From NCBI RefSeq assembly GCF_022829585.1, contig NZ_JAKSYC010000074.1, forward strand, positions 1 through 64,000: a stretch of DNA of 64,000 bases, read 5' to 3'. The stretch is from Methylobacterium sp. J-026 (GTDB taxonomy: Bacteria > Pseudomonadota > Alphaproteobacteria > Rhizobiales > Beijerinckiaceae). The translations under genes were made by a program, and so were the position numbers. Of this stretch, positions 35,352 to 44,970 are shown in pieces. The notes under the pieces were generated by a model. That model saw nothing but the letters and a program-made list of their open reading frames with translations. It searched no databases and had not been told where the DNA came from. How positions within the stretch are numbered: position 1 is the stretch's first letter; every line of letters begins with the position of its first letter.

Positions 35352-36078
35352 CGGCTCCCGCCAACAGGGCGCCGTACCCCGGAACGGCCTCGCGCAGGCC
35401 CGCGGCGCGAAGCGCGTTCCACATCATACCCGAGGCCGCCGAGATCACGGGCTTGCCGAGGTCGCGCTCCAGCGTGGCCATCGTCGCAAGGGTGGGCATC
35501 CCGACGCCGCTCAGCACCAGGGCCTCGGCGTCGGGATGATCCACGAGGCGGCCGAGGCCGTAGGCCCGCTCCGCCGTCTCGTCGTAGATGTTGCGCACGC
35601 CCGGCAAGTTGCCGTGATTGACGACGGCGAAGCCGTGCGCCTCGAGCAGCGCCTTGCCCTGCAGGGTCGCCTCCGGCGCGTAAGGCGTGCCGAAGGCGAT
35701 CGTGCGGACACCGAGGTGCCGGAGCCCGGCCACGACGCTCCCGAAGGCGGTGATGAAGCGCGTGGCGTAGCGCTCCTCCATCCGCGCCACGAGAGCGGCC
35801 TCCTCGGCCTGCCCGAGCGTGTAGCTGGTCGCGGTGTGCGCCAGCACGACGACCTTCGGCTTGACCAGACAGAGCAGGGCCATGTTCGCGTCGAGGCCGG
35901 CGATCTGCTCGCGGTTGCGCGCATTCTGTCCCGCGAGACTGCCGGTCTCGCCGGTCGCGTTCATCCGGGTGTAGTGGACGGAGACGCCCGTCACGGCGGC
36001 CAGAGCGCCCATCTCGACCTCGACCGTCGGATTACCCGGAGGAACCAGGAAGCCGAGGCGCGCCCGCCATCCTATCAT
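35329..36078 (-). CDS. Asp/Glu racemase superfamily protein (maleate isomerase/arylmalonate decarboxylase-like), catalytic Cys not seen
   Basis: 249 residues. The family N-terminal motif GFLVPPGNPTVEVEM is clear at 9-23, as are the SVVAGLRHLGVRTIAFGTPY block and the C-terminal ALVLSGVGMPTLATMATLER and GKPVISAASGMMWNALRAAG. At the first catalytic position, where relatives have a Cys, the sequence is VVLAHTATSYTLG (79-89). At the second it is LSGVGMPTL, again without Cys. Either this is a divergent enzyme with another mechanism or it has lost racemase/isomerase activity. It is tightly packed with MFS genes on both sides. Confidence 0.75.
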   Translation of the reverse strand: MIGWRARLGFLVPPGNPTVEVEMGALAAVTGVSVHYTRMNATGETGSLAGQNARNREQIAGLDANMALLCLVKPKVVVLAHTATSYTLGQAEEAALVARMEERYATRFITAFGSVVAGLRHLGVRTIAFGTPYAPEATLQGKALLEAHGFAVVNHGNLPGVRNIYDETAERAYGLGRLVDHPDAEALVLSGVGMPTLATMATLERDLGKPVISAASGMMWNALRAAGLREAVPGYGALLAGADGRSEGR

Positions 36079-36226
36079 GCCCGCTCTCCCTTTGGCTCTA
36101 TGTCGGTTTGGATCGCGCCCGGTCGGACCGTCATCCCGCTGCGCGGATTCATGCTGGCCTGGGCATCGGCAGCGAGTGGCTCCGCCCCGCCGAGCAAGGC
36201 GAGTGGCTCGCCAGCCGGCGACGACC

Positions 36227-37606
36227 TTATGAACTTACGGCCAGACGCAGGAAACTCACCGCGCTTGCAAATCCGGCAAAGGCACACCCAAGGCCCATGG
36301 CGAGCGCCGATCCGTGCACGCCCGCGACCGCGAAGCACGCAGCGACGAGGGCAGCGCCCAGGGTCTGGCCGAGAAGCCGCGCCGTCGCCACGATGCCGCT
36401 CGCCCCGCCCGAGCGGGCCGGCGGCGCGCTCGTCATGATGGCGCGTAGATTCGGGGCCTGGAAGAAGCCGAATCCAGCCCCGCAGATCGCCATTCGCCAG
36501 ATGATATCCGGGACGCTCGGATTCGCGGGCAGCACCGCGAGCAGACCCATTCCGACCGCGAGGCCGGCGAGCCCGACCCCGCCGAGCAGACCTGGGGCAT
36601 ACCGATCCGAGAGGCGCCCGGCCACAGGCGCCAGAAGCGCGACCACCACGGGCCAGGGCGTCATCAGGAAGCCGGTCTCGACCTGCGAGCGGCCGAGCGT
36701 GTGCTGGAACAGGAAAGGCAGCGAGACGAAGGCGAGGCCCTGCGCCGCGAAGGCGCACACCGCGGTCAACGCCGACAGGGCGAACAGGGGGCGCTTCAGG
36801 AGATCGGCAGCCAACATCGGCGCCGGGTGGTTCCTTTGGCGACGGAGAAGGAGGGCGCCGCAGACGAGCGCGGCGCCGATCTCCGCCATGACGCGCCAGA
36901 GCGGTTCCTCGTGTGCCGCCTCGCCCAATCCGAGCACGAGCAGCGCGAACGCGGCCGCGTTCAGGAGCGCGCCCGGGGCGTCGAAGCTGTGCCCGGACCG
37001 TCCTGTGTCGGGCAGGGCGATCCAGGCCAGTGCGAGAGCACCGAGGCCGATCGGCACGTTGACGGCGAACAGCCAGGGCCAGGGCGCGGCTAGCAGGATC
37101 AGCGATGCCACGGTCGGACCGACCGCGAAGCCGACGCCGACGACGAAGGCATTGAGCCCGACGCCGCGGCCGAGCTGATGCGCGGGGTAGATGAAGCGGA
37201 TCAGCGCGATGTTGACCGCCATGAGGGCGCTCGCCCCGATCCCCTGGAGCACGCGCGCGGCGACGAGCGTTGGCAGGGACCAGGCCAGGGCACAGACCAG
37301 CGAGGCGCCGATGAACAGGATGAGCCCGGCGACGTAGATCCGGTGCTGCCCGACGATCTCGCCGAGTGCCGCGATCGGCAGCAGCGTCGCCACGACCGCG
37401 AGCTGGTAGGCGTTCACGATCCAGACCGAGGCGCCGGGATCGACCCCGAGATCTGCGGCGATGGTGGGCAACGCCGTGTTGGCGATCGCGGTATCGAGCG
37501 TGGCGAGCGCCACCCCGGTGAGCACCGCGGCCATGGCCCGGCCGCGCTGGCCGGGCGGCAGCCCGTCGCGCAGTTTGGCGGTCGGTTTCAGCGTTGTGAT
37601 AGACAT
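36227..37606 (-). CDS. MFS multidrug-type transporter (EmrB/QacA-like)
   Basis: 459 residues from the ATG at 37606 (MSITTLKPTAKL). The motif GVALATLDTAIANTALPTIA in span 1 is the drug:H+ antiporter DHA2 signature (family form LDxTIVNVALP). ARVLQGIGASALMAVNIALI is motif B and GLNAFVVGVGFAVGPTVASL is motif C of antiporters. About 14 hydrophobic segments can be counted, fitting DHA2. The later motif AGRLSDRYAPG is present. It probably exports toxic compounds. No regulator gene is adjacent, although a 1-kb spacer separates it from the divergent RND pump gene. Confidence 0.85.
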   Translation of the reverse strand: MSITTLKPTAKLRDGLPPGQRGRAMAAVLTGVALATLDTAIANTALPTIAADLGVDPGASVWIVNAYQLAVVATLLPIAALGEIVGQHRIYVAGLILFIGASLVCALAWSLPTLVAARVLQGIGASALMAVNIALIRFIYPAHQLGRGVGLNAFVVGVGFAVGPTVASLILLAAPWPWLFAVNVPIGLGALALAWIALPDTGRSGHSFDAPGALLNAAAFALLVLGLGEAAHEEPLWRVMAEIGAALVCGALLLRRQRNHPAPMLAADLLKRPLFALSALTAVCAFAAQGLAFVSLPFLFQHTLGRSQVETGFLMTPWPVVVALLAPVAGRLSDRYAPGLLGGVGLAGLAVGMGLLAVLPANPSVPDIIWRMAICGAGFGFFQAPNLRAIMTSAPPARSGGASGIVATARLLGQTLGAALVAACFAVAGVHGSALAMGLGCAFAGFASAVSFLRLAVSS

Positions 37607-38671
37607 TCGGACGGAAAGTCCCGCGTTTCGAGCCGACCTCGGCCTGCGCCCCCTGCCGCAGCTTGGCAATCAGGCACCGGCATCACCTCTGCGCGAGACG
37701 GCGCCCCACGGTCCTGCCGGGGAGACGGTGTCGACGCAGTGGGGCCCCAGCGGCGATCTTGGCTCCGGCCCGGCTCATGGACAACCGGGGCCTACGCGCG
37801 CGTGCAAGCCCGCGCCGGCGGATCGGCGGGATCGACCACCCTCACCACCGAACTGGCCACCGAGCGCCCTGAGACGCCCACGGCCGGCGACGATCGCTGC
37901 TTCGGCCAGAGAGGTCCGCCAGATCCCCGATACCCGCGCAGCTGGGCCGGCCTCGCGATCGGCTGCCGGGTGCCGATCACCGAGGGCGAGGTGGACGGCT
38001 GGTATGACGCCGTCGTCGTGTCTCAAAGCCGGGCGGCGAGGTCACACGGCGATGGCGTGACGGGCCGGATCTGCCGATGCCGACGCGCCGGCGGGATGAG
38101 ATCGCCTTGCTACACCCGAGTGCTGCGGCGGCGACTGAAGACACAGTCGGCCGGCGGCGCGATGTGCGTTGCCGGCCGGCGGGCCCCTGGGAGCAGGGCA
38201 TGTCATGTCTGAAATGCGTCCATCCTGGTCATGCCAGGAACCGCCGAAGCCGCGCCAGAGTGGCCCAGCGCATAGCTGCTGCGTGGCTGAATTCATCAAA
38301 CCAGGGCGCTGTCTCAGCTCAAAGCCGCGTGCGGAGCGTCGATTTTATTCTGCGATCCGATAGCGAATGCTTGAAGGCAACGCCCCGCGATTGGGTGACG
38401 GATAATCGCGAAGGGCCAAACGCAACCCACGGACTTACCGTCACGAAAATTTTCACGATCTGGACATCTAATCCGAGCAATCTTTAATATTATATTAGCA
38501 GAAACATCCTTGTTGTCTAGAATCCAGACATTGTCTCTCGATGTTTCTGATCGTCACGCGCGATCGACATCATCAAATTGCCGCACTGGCCCTATGAATG
38601 CATAATACGGTATGCGGATGAACGCGGTCGGCGGCTTTCGTCAACCGAACTGATTGAGGCGGATCCAAGGC
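37607..38671. other. Long divergent intergenic region between MFS and RND pump genes
   Basis: About 1.06 kb. The half nearest the MFS gene is GC-rich and open in many frames without recognisable motifs. The half nearest the RND gene, from about 38330, is distinctly AT-rich and is probably the pump promoter region. GTCTAG-AAT-CCAGAC at 38514-38528 is an imperfect dyad that could be an operator. Confidence 0.45.
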
Positions 38672-41600
38672 ATGGCGGCGATCGTCCGACTGGCTCTGCT
38701 GCGGCCTTACACCTTCGTCGTGATGTCGATCCTGATCCTCATCTTCGGGGTCATGTCGATCGTCCGGACGCCGACCGATATCTTCCCGCGTATCGGCATC
38801 CCGGTCATCAGTGTCGTCTGGCAGTATACCGGTCTGCAGGCCGATGACATGTCGGGTCGGATCGTCTCCGTGTTCGAGCGCTCTCTGACCACCACGGTCA
38901 ACGACATCGAGCACATCGAATCCCAGTCGGTCCCGGGCTATGGGATCGTGAAGATCTACTTCCAGCCCGGCGTCGACATCACCGCCGCCCAAGCGCAGGT
39001 CACCTCGATCTCGCAGACGCAGCTCAAGCAGCTGCCGCCGGGCATCACGCCGCCGCTGATGCTCGCCTACAACGCGTCGAGCGTGCCGATCATCCAGCTC
39101 GCCCTGTCGAGCGACAGCCTCTCGCAGACGGCCCTCAACGACCTCGCCCAGAATTTCATCCGGCCGCAGCTCACCACGATCCCCGGGGCCCAGCTGCCCT
39201 ACGCCTACGGCGGCGCGGCGCGGCAGGTGCAGATCGACCTCGACCAGTCGGCGCTCCACGCGCACGGCCTGTCGGCGGCCGACGTCGGCGCGGCACTGGC
39301 CCGGCAGAACCTGATCAACCCGGTCGGCACGCAGAAGATCGGGACCTTCGAGTGGATCGTCGACCTCAACGACTCCCCGAAGACGATCGAGGCGTTCAAC
39401 GACCTGCCGGTCAGGGTCGTCGACGGCGCCGTGGTGTTCATGCGCGACGTCGCCCACGTGCGCAACGGCTCGCCGCCCCAGACCAACGTCGTCCAACTCG
39501 ACGGCAAGAAGGGCGTGCTGATGTCGATCCTGAAGATCGGCAACGCCTCGACGCTGGACATCATCGCCGAGGTCAAGGCGCGCCTTCCGGCCATCCAGGC
39601 GACCCTGCCGGCCGGGGTCGACCTCAAGTACGTCGCCGATCAATCCGGCTTCGTGCGGGAATCCGTGGTGGCGGTGGTGCGCGAGGGTGTGATCGCCGCC
39701 GCCCTCACCGGCCTGATGATCCTGGTGTTCCTGGGCAGCTGGCGCTCCACCCTGATCATCACCGTCTCGATCCCGCTCGCCGTGCTGTGCTCGCTGATCG
39801 CGCTGTCGGCGCTCGGGCAGACCATCAACGTGATGACGCTGGGCGGGCTCGCGCTGGCGGTGGGCATCCTCGTCGACGACGCCACCGTGACCATCGAGAA
39901 CATCAACCGGCACATGGAGGAATTCGGCGAGGATATCGTCACGGCGATCACCCGCGGCGCTCAGGAGATCATGCCGCCGGCCACCATCGCCCTGTTTTGC
40001 ATCTGCATCGCCTTCGTGCCGCTCCTGGCGCTCGGCGGCGTGGCGGGCTTCCTGTTTCGACCTCTGGCGATGGCGGTGGTGTTCGCGATGATCGCGTCCT
40101 ACGCGCTCACCTATACCCTGGTGCCGACGCTGGCGCGCTACCTGCTGACCGAGCACACCCACGGACAGGACCCGGCCGCCAAGCCGGGCCCGTTCGCCCG
40201 GTTTCAGGGGGGCTTCGAGCGCCGCTTCGAGGCGCTGCGACAGGCCTATCTCGGGCTGCTCGCCCTGGCGCTGGCACATCGGAAGACGTTCGCGGCCGGC
40301 TTCCTCGGGGTCGTCGCCCTGTCGTTCGGCCTCGTTCCCTACCTCGGGCGCGACTTCTTCCCCGATGTGGACGCGGGCGCGTTGCGCATTCACCTGCGGG
40401 CGCCGACAGGCACGCGCATCGAGGAGATGACGGCGCTGACCGGGCGGGTCGAGGGGCGCGTGCGCGCCCTGATCCCCGCGCGGCGCGTGGCCAGCGTCGT
40501 CAACAACATCGGGCTTCCGATCAGCGGCATCAATATTTCCTACGGCAACAGCGGCACCATCGGCACCTTCGACGCCGACATGCTGGTGACCCTCGACGAG
40601 GCCGGCGGCCAGGGGGAGGCGGCGGGCGGCCCGTCGACGGCCGCGTTGACCCGCGCCCTCCGCGAGCGGCTGCCGCAGGACTTTCCGGGTGTTACCTTCG
40701 CGTTCCTGCCCGCTGACATCGTCAGCCAGATCCTGAACTTCGGCTCCCCCGCCGCGCTCGACGTGCAGGTTGCAGGGCGCGACGTTGTTGGGGGGCGCGC
40801 CTACGCCAACAAGCTGCTGGCCCGGGTCCGACGCGTGGCGGGGGTCGCCGATGCGCGCATCCAAGAGCAGGCGCGCAACCCAGCCCTCCGGGTCGACTTC
40901 AACCGCGCGCTCGCGGGTGTCGTCGGCCTCACCGAGGGCGACGCCGCCACGAGTATCCAAGCGACGCTGTCCGGCAGCACGCAGACGGCCCCGACCTACT
41001 GGCTCGACCCGCGCAACGGCGTGTCCTACCCGGTCTCGGTCCAGACGCCACAATACGCCATCGATACGCTGGGCGACCTCAACAACCTGCCGATTACCGC
41101 CGCCCGCTCGGAACAGCTCCTGGGTGGACTGGCCTCGATCGCGCCTGAACCGCTCAGCGCCGTGGCGACCGACTACAACATCGCGCCCACCGTCAACATT
41201 CTGGCCACGACGCAGGACCGCGACCTCGGCGGTGTTACGGCGGACATCGAACGGGCGATCGACGCGACGAAATCCGACCTGCCGAAGGGGTCGACCGTCA
41301 CCGTGCGCGGGCAGGCGGTGACCATGGCGCAGGCCTACCAGCAGCTGCTCGTCGGTCTCGCCTTCTCGATCGTGCTGATCTACCTGCTGATCGTCATCAA
41401 CTTCCAGTCCTGGATCGATCCGTTCGTCATCGTGACGGCGCTGCCCGCGGCGTTGGCCGGGATCGTCTGGATGCTGTTTGCGACGCACACGCACGTCTCG
41501 GTACCGGCGCTGACCGGGGCGATCATGTGCATGGGCGTGGCCACCGCCAACTCGATCTTGGTCATCAGCTTCGCCCGCGAGCAGCTCCGCGCCGGGCGCA

Positions 41601-41884
41601 GCGCGCTCGAGGCCGCGCTGGCAGCCGGAGCGACGCGGCTGCGGCCGGTGATGATGACCGCGCTGGCCATGATCATCGGCATGGCGCCGATGGCGATCGA
41701 GCCAGGCCAGAACGCGCCGCTCGGCCGCGCCGTCATCGGCGGCCTGCTGTTTGCAACGCTGGCGACGCTGTTCTTCGTGCCCGTGGTCTTCGGCATCGTG
41801 CACGGGCGGCCGCGTCGAGCGGGAAGCCGGCGCACGACGCCGCTCGACGCCGCTGCCCATGCCGTCCCGTCCTCGTCCGCCTGA
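38672..41884 (+). CDS. RND-family efflux pump, inner membrane subunit (HAE1-like)
   Basis: 1070 residues from the ATG at 38672 (MAAIVRLALLRPYTFVVMSI); an upstream start adding six residues is less likely. It has the usual duplicated plan: span 1, a large periplasmic loop, spans 2-6, span 7 at about 540, a second loop, and spans 8-12. The proton-relay motif GGLALAVGILVDDATVTIEN in span 4 carries both Asp residues. The porter-domain repeats (FQPGVDITAAQAQVTSISQT; VQIDLDQSALHAHGLSAADV) are normal. It extrudes hydrophobic or amphiphilic compounds by proton antiport. The adaptor gene follows after 12 bp. No outer membrane channel gene is adjacent. Confidence 0.92.
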   Translation: MAAIVRLALLRPYTFVVMSILILIFGVMSIVRTPTDIFPRIGIPVISVVWQYTGLQADDMSGRIVSVFERSLTTTVNDIEHIESQSVPGYGIVKIYFQPGVDITAAQAQVTSISQTQLKQLPPGITPPLMLAYNASSVPIIQLALSSDSLSQTALNDLAQNFIRPQLTTIPGAQLPYAYGGAARQVQIDLDQSALHAHGLSAADVGAALARQNLINPVGTQKIGTFEWIVDLNDSPKTIEAFNDLPVRVVDGAVVFMRDVAHVRNGSPPQTNVVQLDGKKGVLMSILKIGNASTLDIIAEVKARLPAIQATLPAGVDLKYVADQSGFVRESVVAVVREGVIAAALTGLMILVFLGSWRSTLIITVSIPLAVLCSLIALSALGQTINVMTLGGLALAVGILVDDATVTIENINRHMEEFGEDIVTAITRGAQEIMPPATIALFCICIAFVPLLALGGVAGFLFRPLAMAVVFAMIASYALTYTLVPTLARYLLTEHTHGQDPAAKPGPFARFQGGFERRFEALRQAYLGLLALALAHRKTFAAGFLGVVALSFGLVPYLGRDFFPDVDAGALRIHLRAPTGTRIEEMTALTGRVEGRVRALIPARRVASVVNNIGLPISGINISYGNSGTIGTFDADMLVTLDEAGGQGEAAGGPSTAALTRALRERLPQDFPGVTFAFLPADIVSQILNFGSPAALDVQVAGRDVVGGRAYANKLLARVRRVAGVADARIQEQARNPALRVDFNRALAGVVGLTEGDAATSIQATLSGSTQTAPTYWLDPRNGVSYPVSVQTPQYAIDTLGDLNNLPITAARSEQLLGGLASIAPEPLSAVATDYNIAPTVNILATTQDRDLGGVTADIERAIDATKSDLPKGSTVTVRGQAVTMAQAYQQLLVGLAFSIVLIYLLIVINFQSWIDPFVIVTALPAALAGIVWMLFATHTHVSVPALTGAIMCMGVATANSILVISFAREQLRAGRSALEAALAAGATRLRPVMMTALAMIIGMAPMAIEPGQNAPLGRAVIGGLLFATLATLFFVPVVFGIVHGRPRRAGSRRTTPLDAAAHAVPSSSA

Positions 41885-41896
41885 TCCGGATCCCGC

Positions 41897-43153
41897 ATGC
41901 ATCCCCGAGACGACATCGATCGCGATCGCGTCGAACCTCCCCTCGCGCCGCCCCGCACGCCGTCGGCGCGCAGGGTCAGCCTGCTCCTGGCCGGCGTGGC
42001 AGTCGGCGCGGCGGCGCTGGCCTGGCTCGGCATCGGCGACCGGGCGAAAGGAATGCAGGACGTCGAGGCTTGGACCGAACGCCAAGCGGTACCCACCGTC
42101 CGGGTCGTGCAGGCGCGGCGCGGCCCTATGGACGAGGACCTGACTCTGCCCGGGTCGCTCAACGCCTTCTACACGGGCTCGCTCTACGCGCGCGCCAGCG
42201 GCTACGTCACGGCCTGGCATCGGGATATCGGCGCCCGGGTGCGCAAGGATGAGATCCTGGCCGAGATCTCGGCGCCCGACCTCGACCAGCAGTTGGCGGA
42301 GGCGCGCGCCACCCTCGTCCAGCTGCAGGCCGCGGTCGATCAGGCCCAGGCGAACGCCGACCTCAGCGCGGCCACCAACAAGCGCACCGCCCGCCTCGTG
42401 ACACAGGGTTGGTCGAGCGAGGAGCGCGGCGACACCGACCGCTTCACCGCGGCCTCCCGGGCCGCGGCCCTGTCGGTGGCCAAGGCAAACATCGTCGCCC
42501 AGCAGGCCAACGTCGGGCGCCTGGAGGAGCTGACGCGGTTCAAGGAGATCAAGGCGCCGTTCGACGGCGTCGTGACCGCGCGCAATGTCGACATCGGCGA
42601 CCTGCTCACGGCGGGGGGGACGGCGGGGCGGCCGCTCTATCGGGTGTCTGACATCCATCGCGTGCGCGTCTACGTGAACGTGCCGCAGGCCTTCCTGGCC
42701 GTGATGAAGCCAGGGCTTCAGGCGGCCCTGAGGGTGCCTGGGCAGGACTCGCCGTTCACCGCGGAGGTCACGTCCATGTCCAACGCGATCGCGGAGGATT
42801 CCCGGAAGGGCTTGGTCGAGCTTCAGGCGGACAACCCCGAGGGCAAGCTCTGGCCGGGCGCGTTTGTCGAGGTCCGATTCCACGTGCCCTCCGACCCCGG
42901 CATTCTGCGCGTGCCCGCCACCGCGCTGATCTTTGACCGCAACGGCACGCAGGTGGCGGAAGTGGCGGACGACGACAGGGTCGTCTTGAAGCCCGTGACG
43001 CTGGGCCGGAACCTCGGCAACGAGGTCGAGGTGCGCTTGGGCATAACGACCGCCGAAAAACTCATCGACAACCCGCAGGAGTTCCTGGCCAGCGGCGATG
43101 TCGTGCACATCGCCGGAGGGGAGGTGGCCCCGCGCACGGCGGCGGCCGACTGA
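41897..43153 (+). CDS. RND efflux periplasmic adaptor (membrane fusion protein)
   Basis: 418 residues. One N-terminal membrane anchor (VSLLLAGVAVGAAALAWLGI). The beta-barrel/lipoyl halves are LYARASGYVTAWHRDIGARV, then RKDEILAEISAPDLDQQL, and FKEIKAPFDGVVTARNVDIG. A helical hairpin lies between (LVQLQAAVDQAQANADLSAA). The membrane-proximal domain ends with RVPATALIFDRNGTQVAEV. It bridges the preceding RND pump to a TolC-like channel. Transcribed with the pump gene, 12 bp downstream. Confidence 0.92.
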   Translation: MHPRDDIDRDRVEPPLAPPRTPSARRVSLLLAGVAVGAAALAWLGIGDRAKGMQDVEAWTERQAVPTVRVVQARRGPMDEDLTLPGSLNAFYTGSLYARASGYVTAWHRDIGARVRKDEILAEISAPDLDQQLAEARATLVQLQAAVDQAQANADLSAATNKRTARLVTQGWSSEERGDTDRFTAASRAAALSVAKANIVAQQANVGRLEELTRFKEIKAPFDGVVTARNVDIGDLLTAGGTAGRPLYRVSDIHRVRVYVNVPQAFLAVMKPGLQAALRVPGQDSPFTAEVTSMSNAIAEDSRKGLVELQADNPEGKLWPGAFVEVRFHVPSDPGILRVPATALIFDRNGTQVAEVADDDRVVLKPVTLGRNLGNEVEVRLGITTAEKLIDNPQEFLASGDVVHIAGGEVAPRTAAAD

Positions 43154-43549
43154 TGCGCATCTCCCGCGGCTGGCGTTCCACACCCCTCGGAGGCCGGCAG
43201 GACCGACCGTCGCAGGGGGGACGGAAGCGTCGTGCGTTCCGATCGCGCGACGCTTCCGTTCGCCGCGGACGATCAAACCCTGCGGATCGGAAGCAGACGC
43301 CTGCGGGACCCGTCCTGACCGCTTCCGGCACGGGTCCCTGTATGGCCGCATCGACCTCACGGCAGCGGCCTGACCGCGCTCGGCCGGTTCCGACCGGCCG
43401 CTTGGCACCCAACCCGGTCATTCCGGGCCATTCGGACCCGGAGCCGGAGGAGACATTCAGCGCGACACCCGCGAGGCCGGGCCGTTCGCAGAAGTCCGGC
43501 TCCATGACACCCGCCCCGACCCCACGGCTTCGGATCGGCGAAGGCGCCG
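43154..43549. other. Intergenic region between convergent genes
   Basis: About 0.4 kb between the RND adaptor (plus) and an MFS gene (minus). No gene-like frame with recognisable features and no clear terminator hairpin with a T-run was found. Confidence 0.5.
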
Positions 43550-44854
43550 CTATCGATCGCTCAGCGAGGCCGGGATGATCCGGATCAACGCCGCGCCCAC
43601 CAGCATGCAGGCAGCCACCGCGTAGAGGCCGATCGCCGGATTGCCGGTGAGGACGTTCAGCCCCCCGACCATGTAGGGCGAGACGAACCCAGCGAGGTTG
43701 CCGATGCAGTTGATCGTCGCGATCCCGGCGGCCGCCGAGGTGCCGGCCAGGAACGCGCAGGGCACACCCCAGAACAGCGACAGCGCCGAGAGCATGCCGG
43801 CGGTGCCGACGCACAGGCAGGCCACCGCGGCGGCGGGGCTCTGGCCGACATAGCCGGCGAGCGCCAAGCCGACCGCGCCGGTCGCCAGGGCCACGGCGAA
43901 ATGCGCCCGGCGCCGGCGGGTGCGATCGGCACTGATCCCGGTGAGGATGATGGACGGGATCGCGACGAGGTAGGGGATCGCCGAGAGCCAGCCGATCGTC
44001 GCGACGTTCGTGATGCCGGATTCCTTCACGATGGACGGCAGCCAGAAGCTGATCCCGTAGAGACCGATAATGGTCATGAAGTAGACGCCGCTGAGCTTCC
44101 AGATCCGCGCATCCCGCAGAAAGGCCGCCGAGGAGGCGTGCGTCACCTTCTCGCCGTCCTCCCGGCGCAGCTCGGCACTCACCTCCGCCTTCTCGGCCTC
44201 GGTCAGCCAGGAGGCCTGCTCGGGCCTGTCGACCATCAGGAAGAGCACGGCGATGCCGGCCAGCAGGGAGGGCGCCGCCTCCAGCAGGAACAGCCACTGC
44301 CAGGCCTTCATCACGGTGGAGCCGCTGAAATGCTCCAGGATCAGCCCCGAGACCGGACCACCGACGACGCCCGCGAGGGGGATCGCGATGTAGTAGAACC
44401 CGAGGGCGAAGCCGCGCTTCTTCGCCGGGAACCAGTAGGTCAGGTAGAGCATGATCCCGGGCGAGAACCCGGCCTCGGCCAGCCCCAGGAAGAACCGCGC
44501 CACGTAGAACTGGAGCGGGGTCGCCACGAACAGCGTCAGGGCCGAGATGATCGCCCAGCTGATCATGATCCGGGCGATCCAGACCCGGGCGCCGAGCCTG
44601 TGTAGGGCGAGGTTGCTCGGGACCTCGAACAGGAAGTAGCCGATGAAGAAGACCCCGGCCCCGAAGCCGTAGACGGCATCGCTGAAGCCGAGATCCGAGA
44701 TCATCTGCAGCTTGGCGAAGCCGACATTCACCCGGTCGAGATATGCGCACAGGTAGCAGACGACGATGAACGGCATGATCCGCCACGTGATCTTGCGATA
44801 GACGTTCGTCTCCGCCACCCGCGCGTTCAGGCCGAGGCTGGTTGCATGGTCCAT
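43550..44854 (-). CDS. MFS transporter, anion:cation symporter (ACS) type
   Basis: 434 residues with 12 spans. The start VYRKITWRIMPFIVVCYLCA, YLDRVNVGFAKLQM is the hallmark of the ACS group (tartrate, phthalate, glucarate transporters). GYFLFEVPSNLALHRLGARV and GLAEAGFSPGIMLYLTYWFP are further family blocks. It is 116 bp downstream of the oxidoreductase gene on the same strand, so it probably imports the organic acid or sugar acid that enzyme uses. A close paralogue lies at 48482. Confidence 0.88.
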   Translation of the reverse strand: MDHATSLGLNARVAETNVYRKITWRIMPFIVVCYLCAYLDRVNVGFAKLQMISDLGFSDAVYGFGAGVFFIGYFLFEVPSNLALHRLGARVWIARIMISWAIISALTLFVATPLQFYVARFFLGLAEAGFSPGIMLYLTYWFPAKKRGFALGFYYIAIPLAGVVGGPVSGLILEHFSGSTVMKAWQWLFLLEAAPSLLAGIAVLFLMVDRPEQASWLTEAEKAEVSAELRREDGEKVTHASSAAFLRDARIWKLSGVYFMTIIGLYGISFWLPSIVKESGITNVATIGWLSAIPYLVAIPSIILTGISADRTRRRRAHFAVALATGAVGLALAGYVGQSPAAAVACLCVGTAGMLSALSLFWGVPCAFLAGTSAAAGIATINCIGNLAGFVSPYMVGGLNVLTGNPAIGLYAVAACMLVGAALIRIIPASLSDR

Positions 44855-44970
44855 GGTTTCCTCCGATCGGCCCGTTGGGTGGGCTCTGTCGCGGTCGTGC
44901 TGGACTGTGGCCCGCTCCGCCGCACGGGCGGGGCGGGCTCCCGATCAGGGGGGCGGGGCGGACGCGCGGC

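Noticed and set aside
37670..38500. Possible genes in the spacer before the RND pump
   Set aside because: Several open frames on both strands, but none has a ribosome binding site with a motif-bearing product; most are Arg/Pro/Ser-rich.
38573..43408. A 1611-codon open frame on the minus strand
   Set aside because: It is exactly antisense to the RND pump and adaptor genes; the product is Arg/Asp/Gly/His-rich and without family motifs, as expected for the mirror frame of GC-rich genes.
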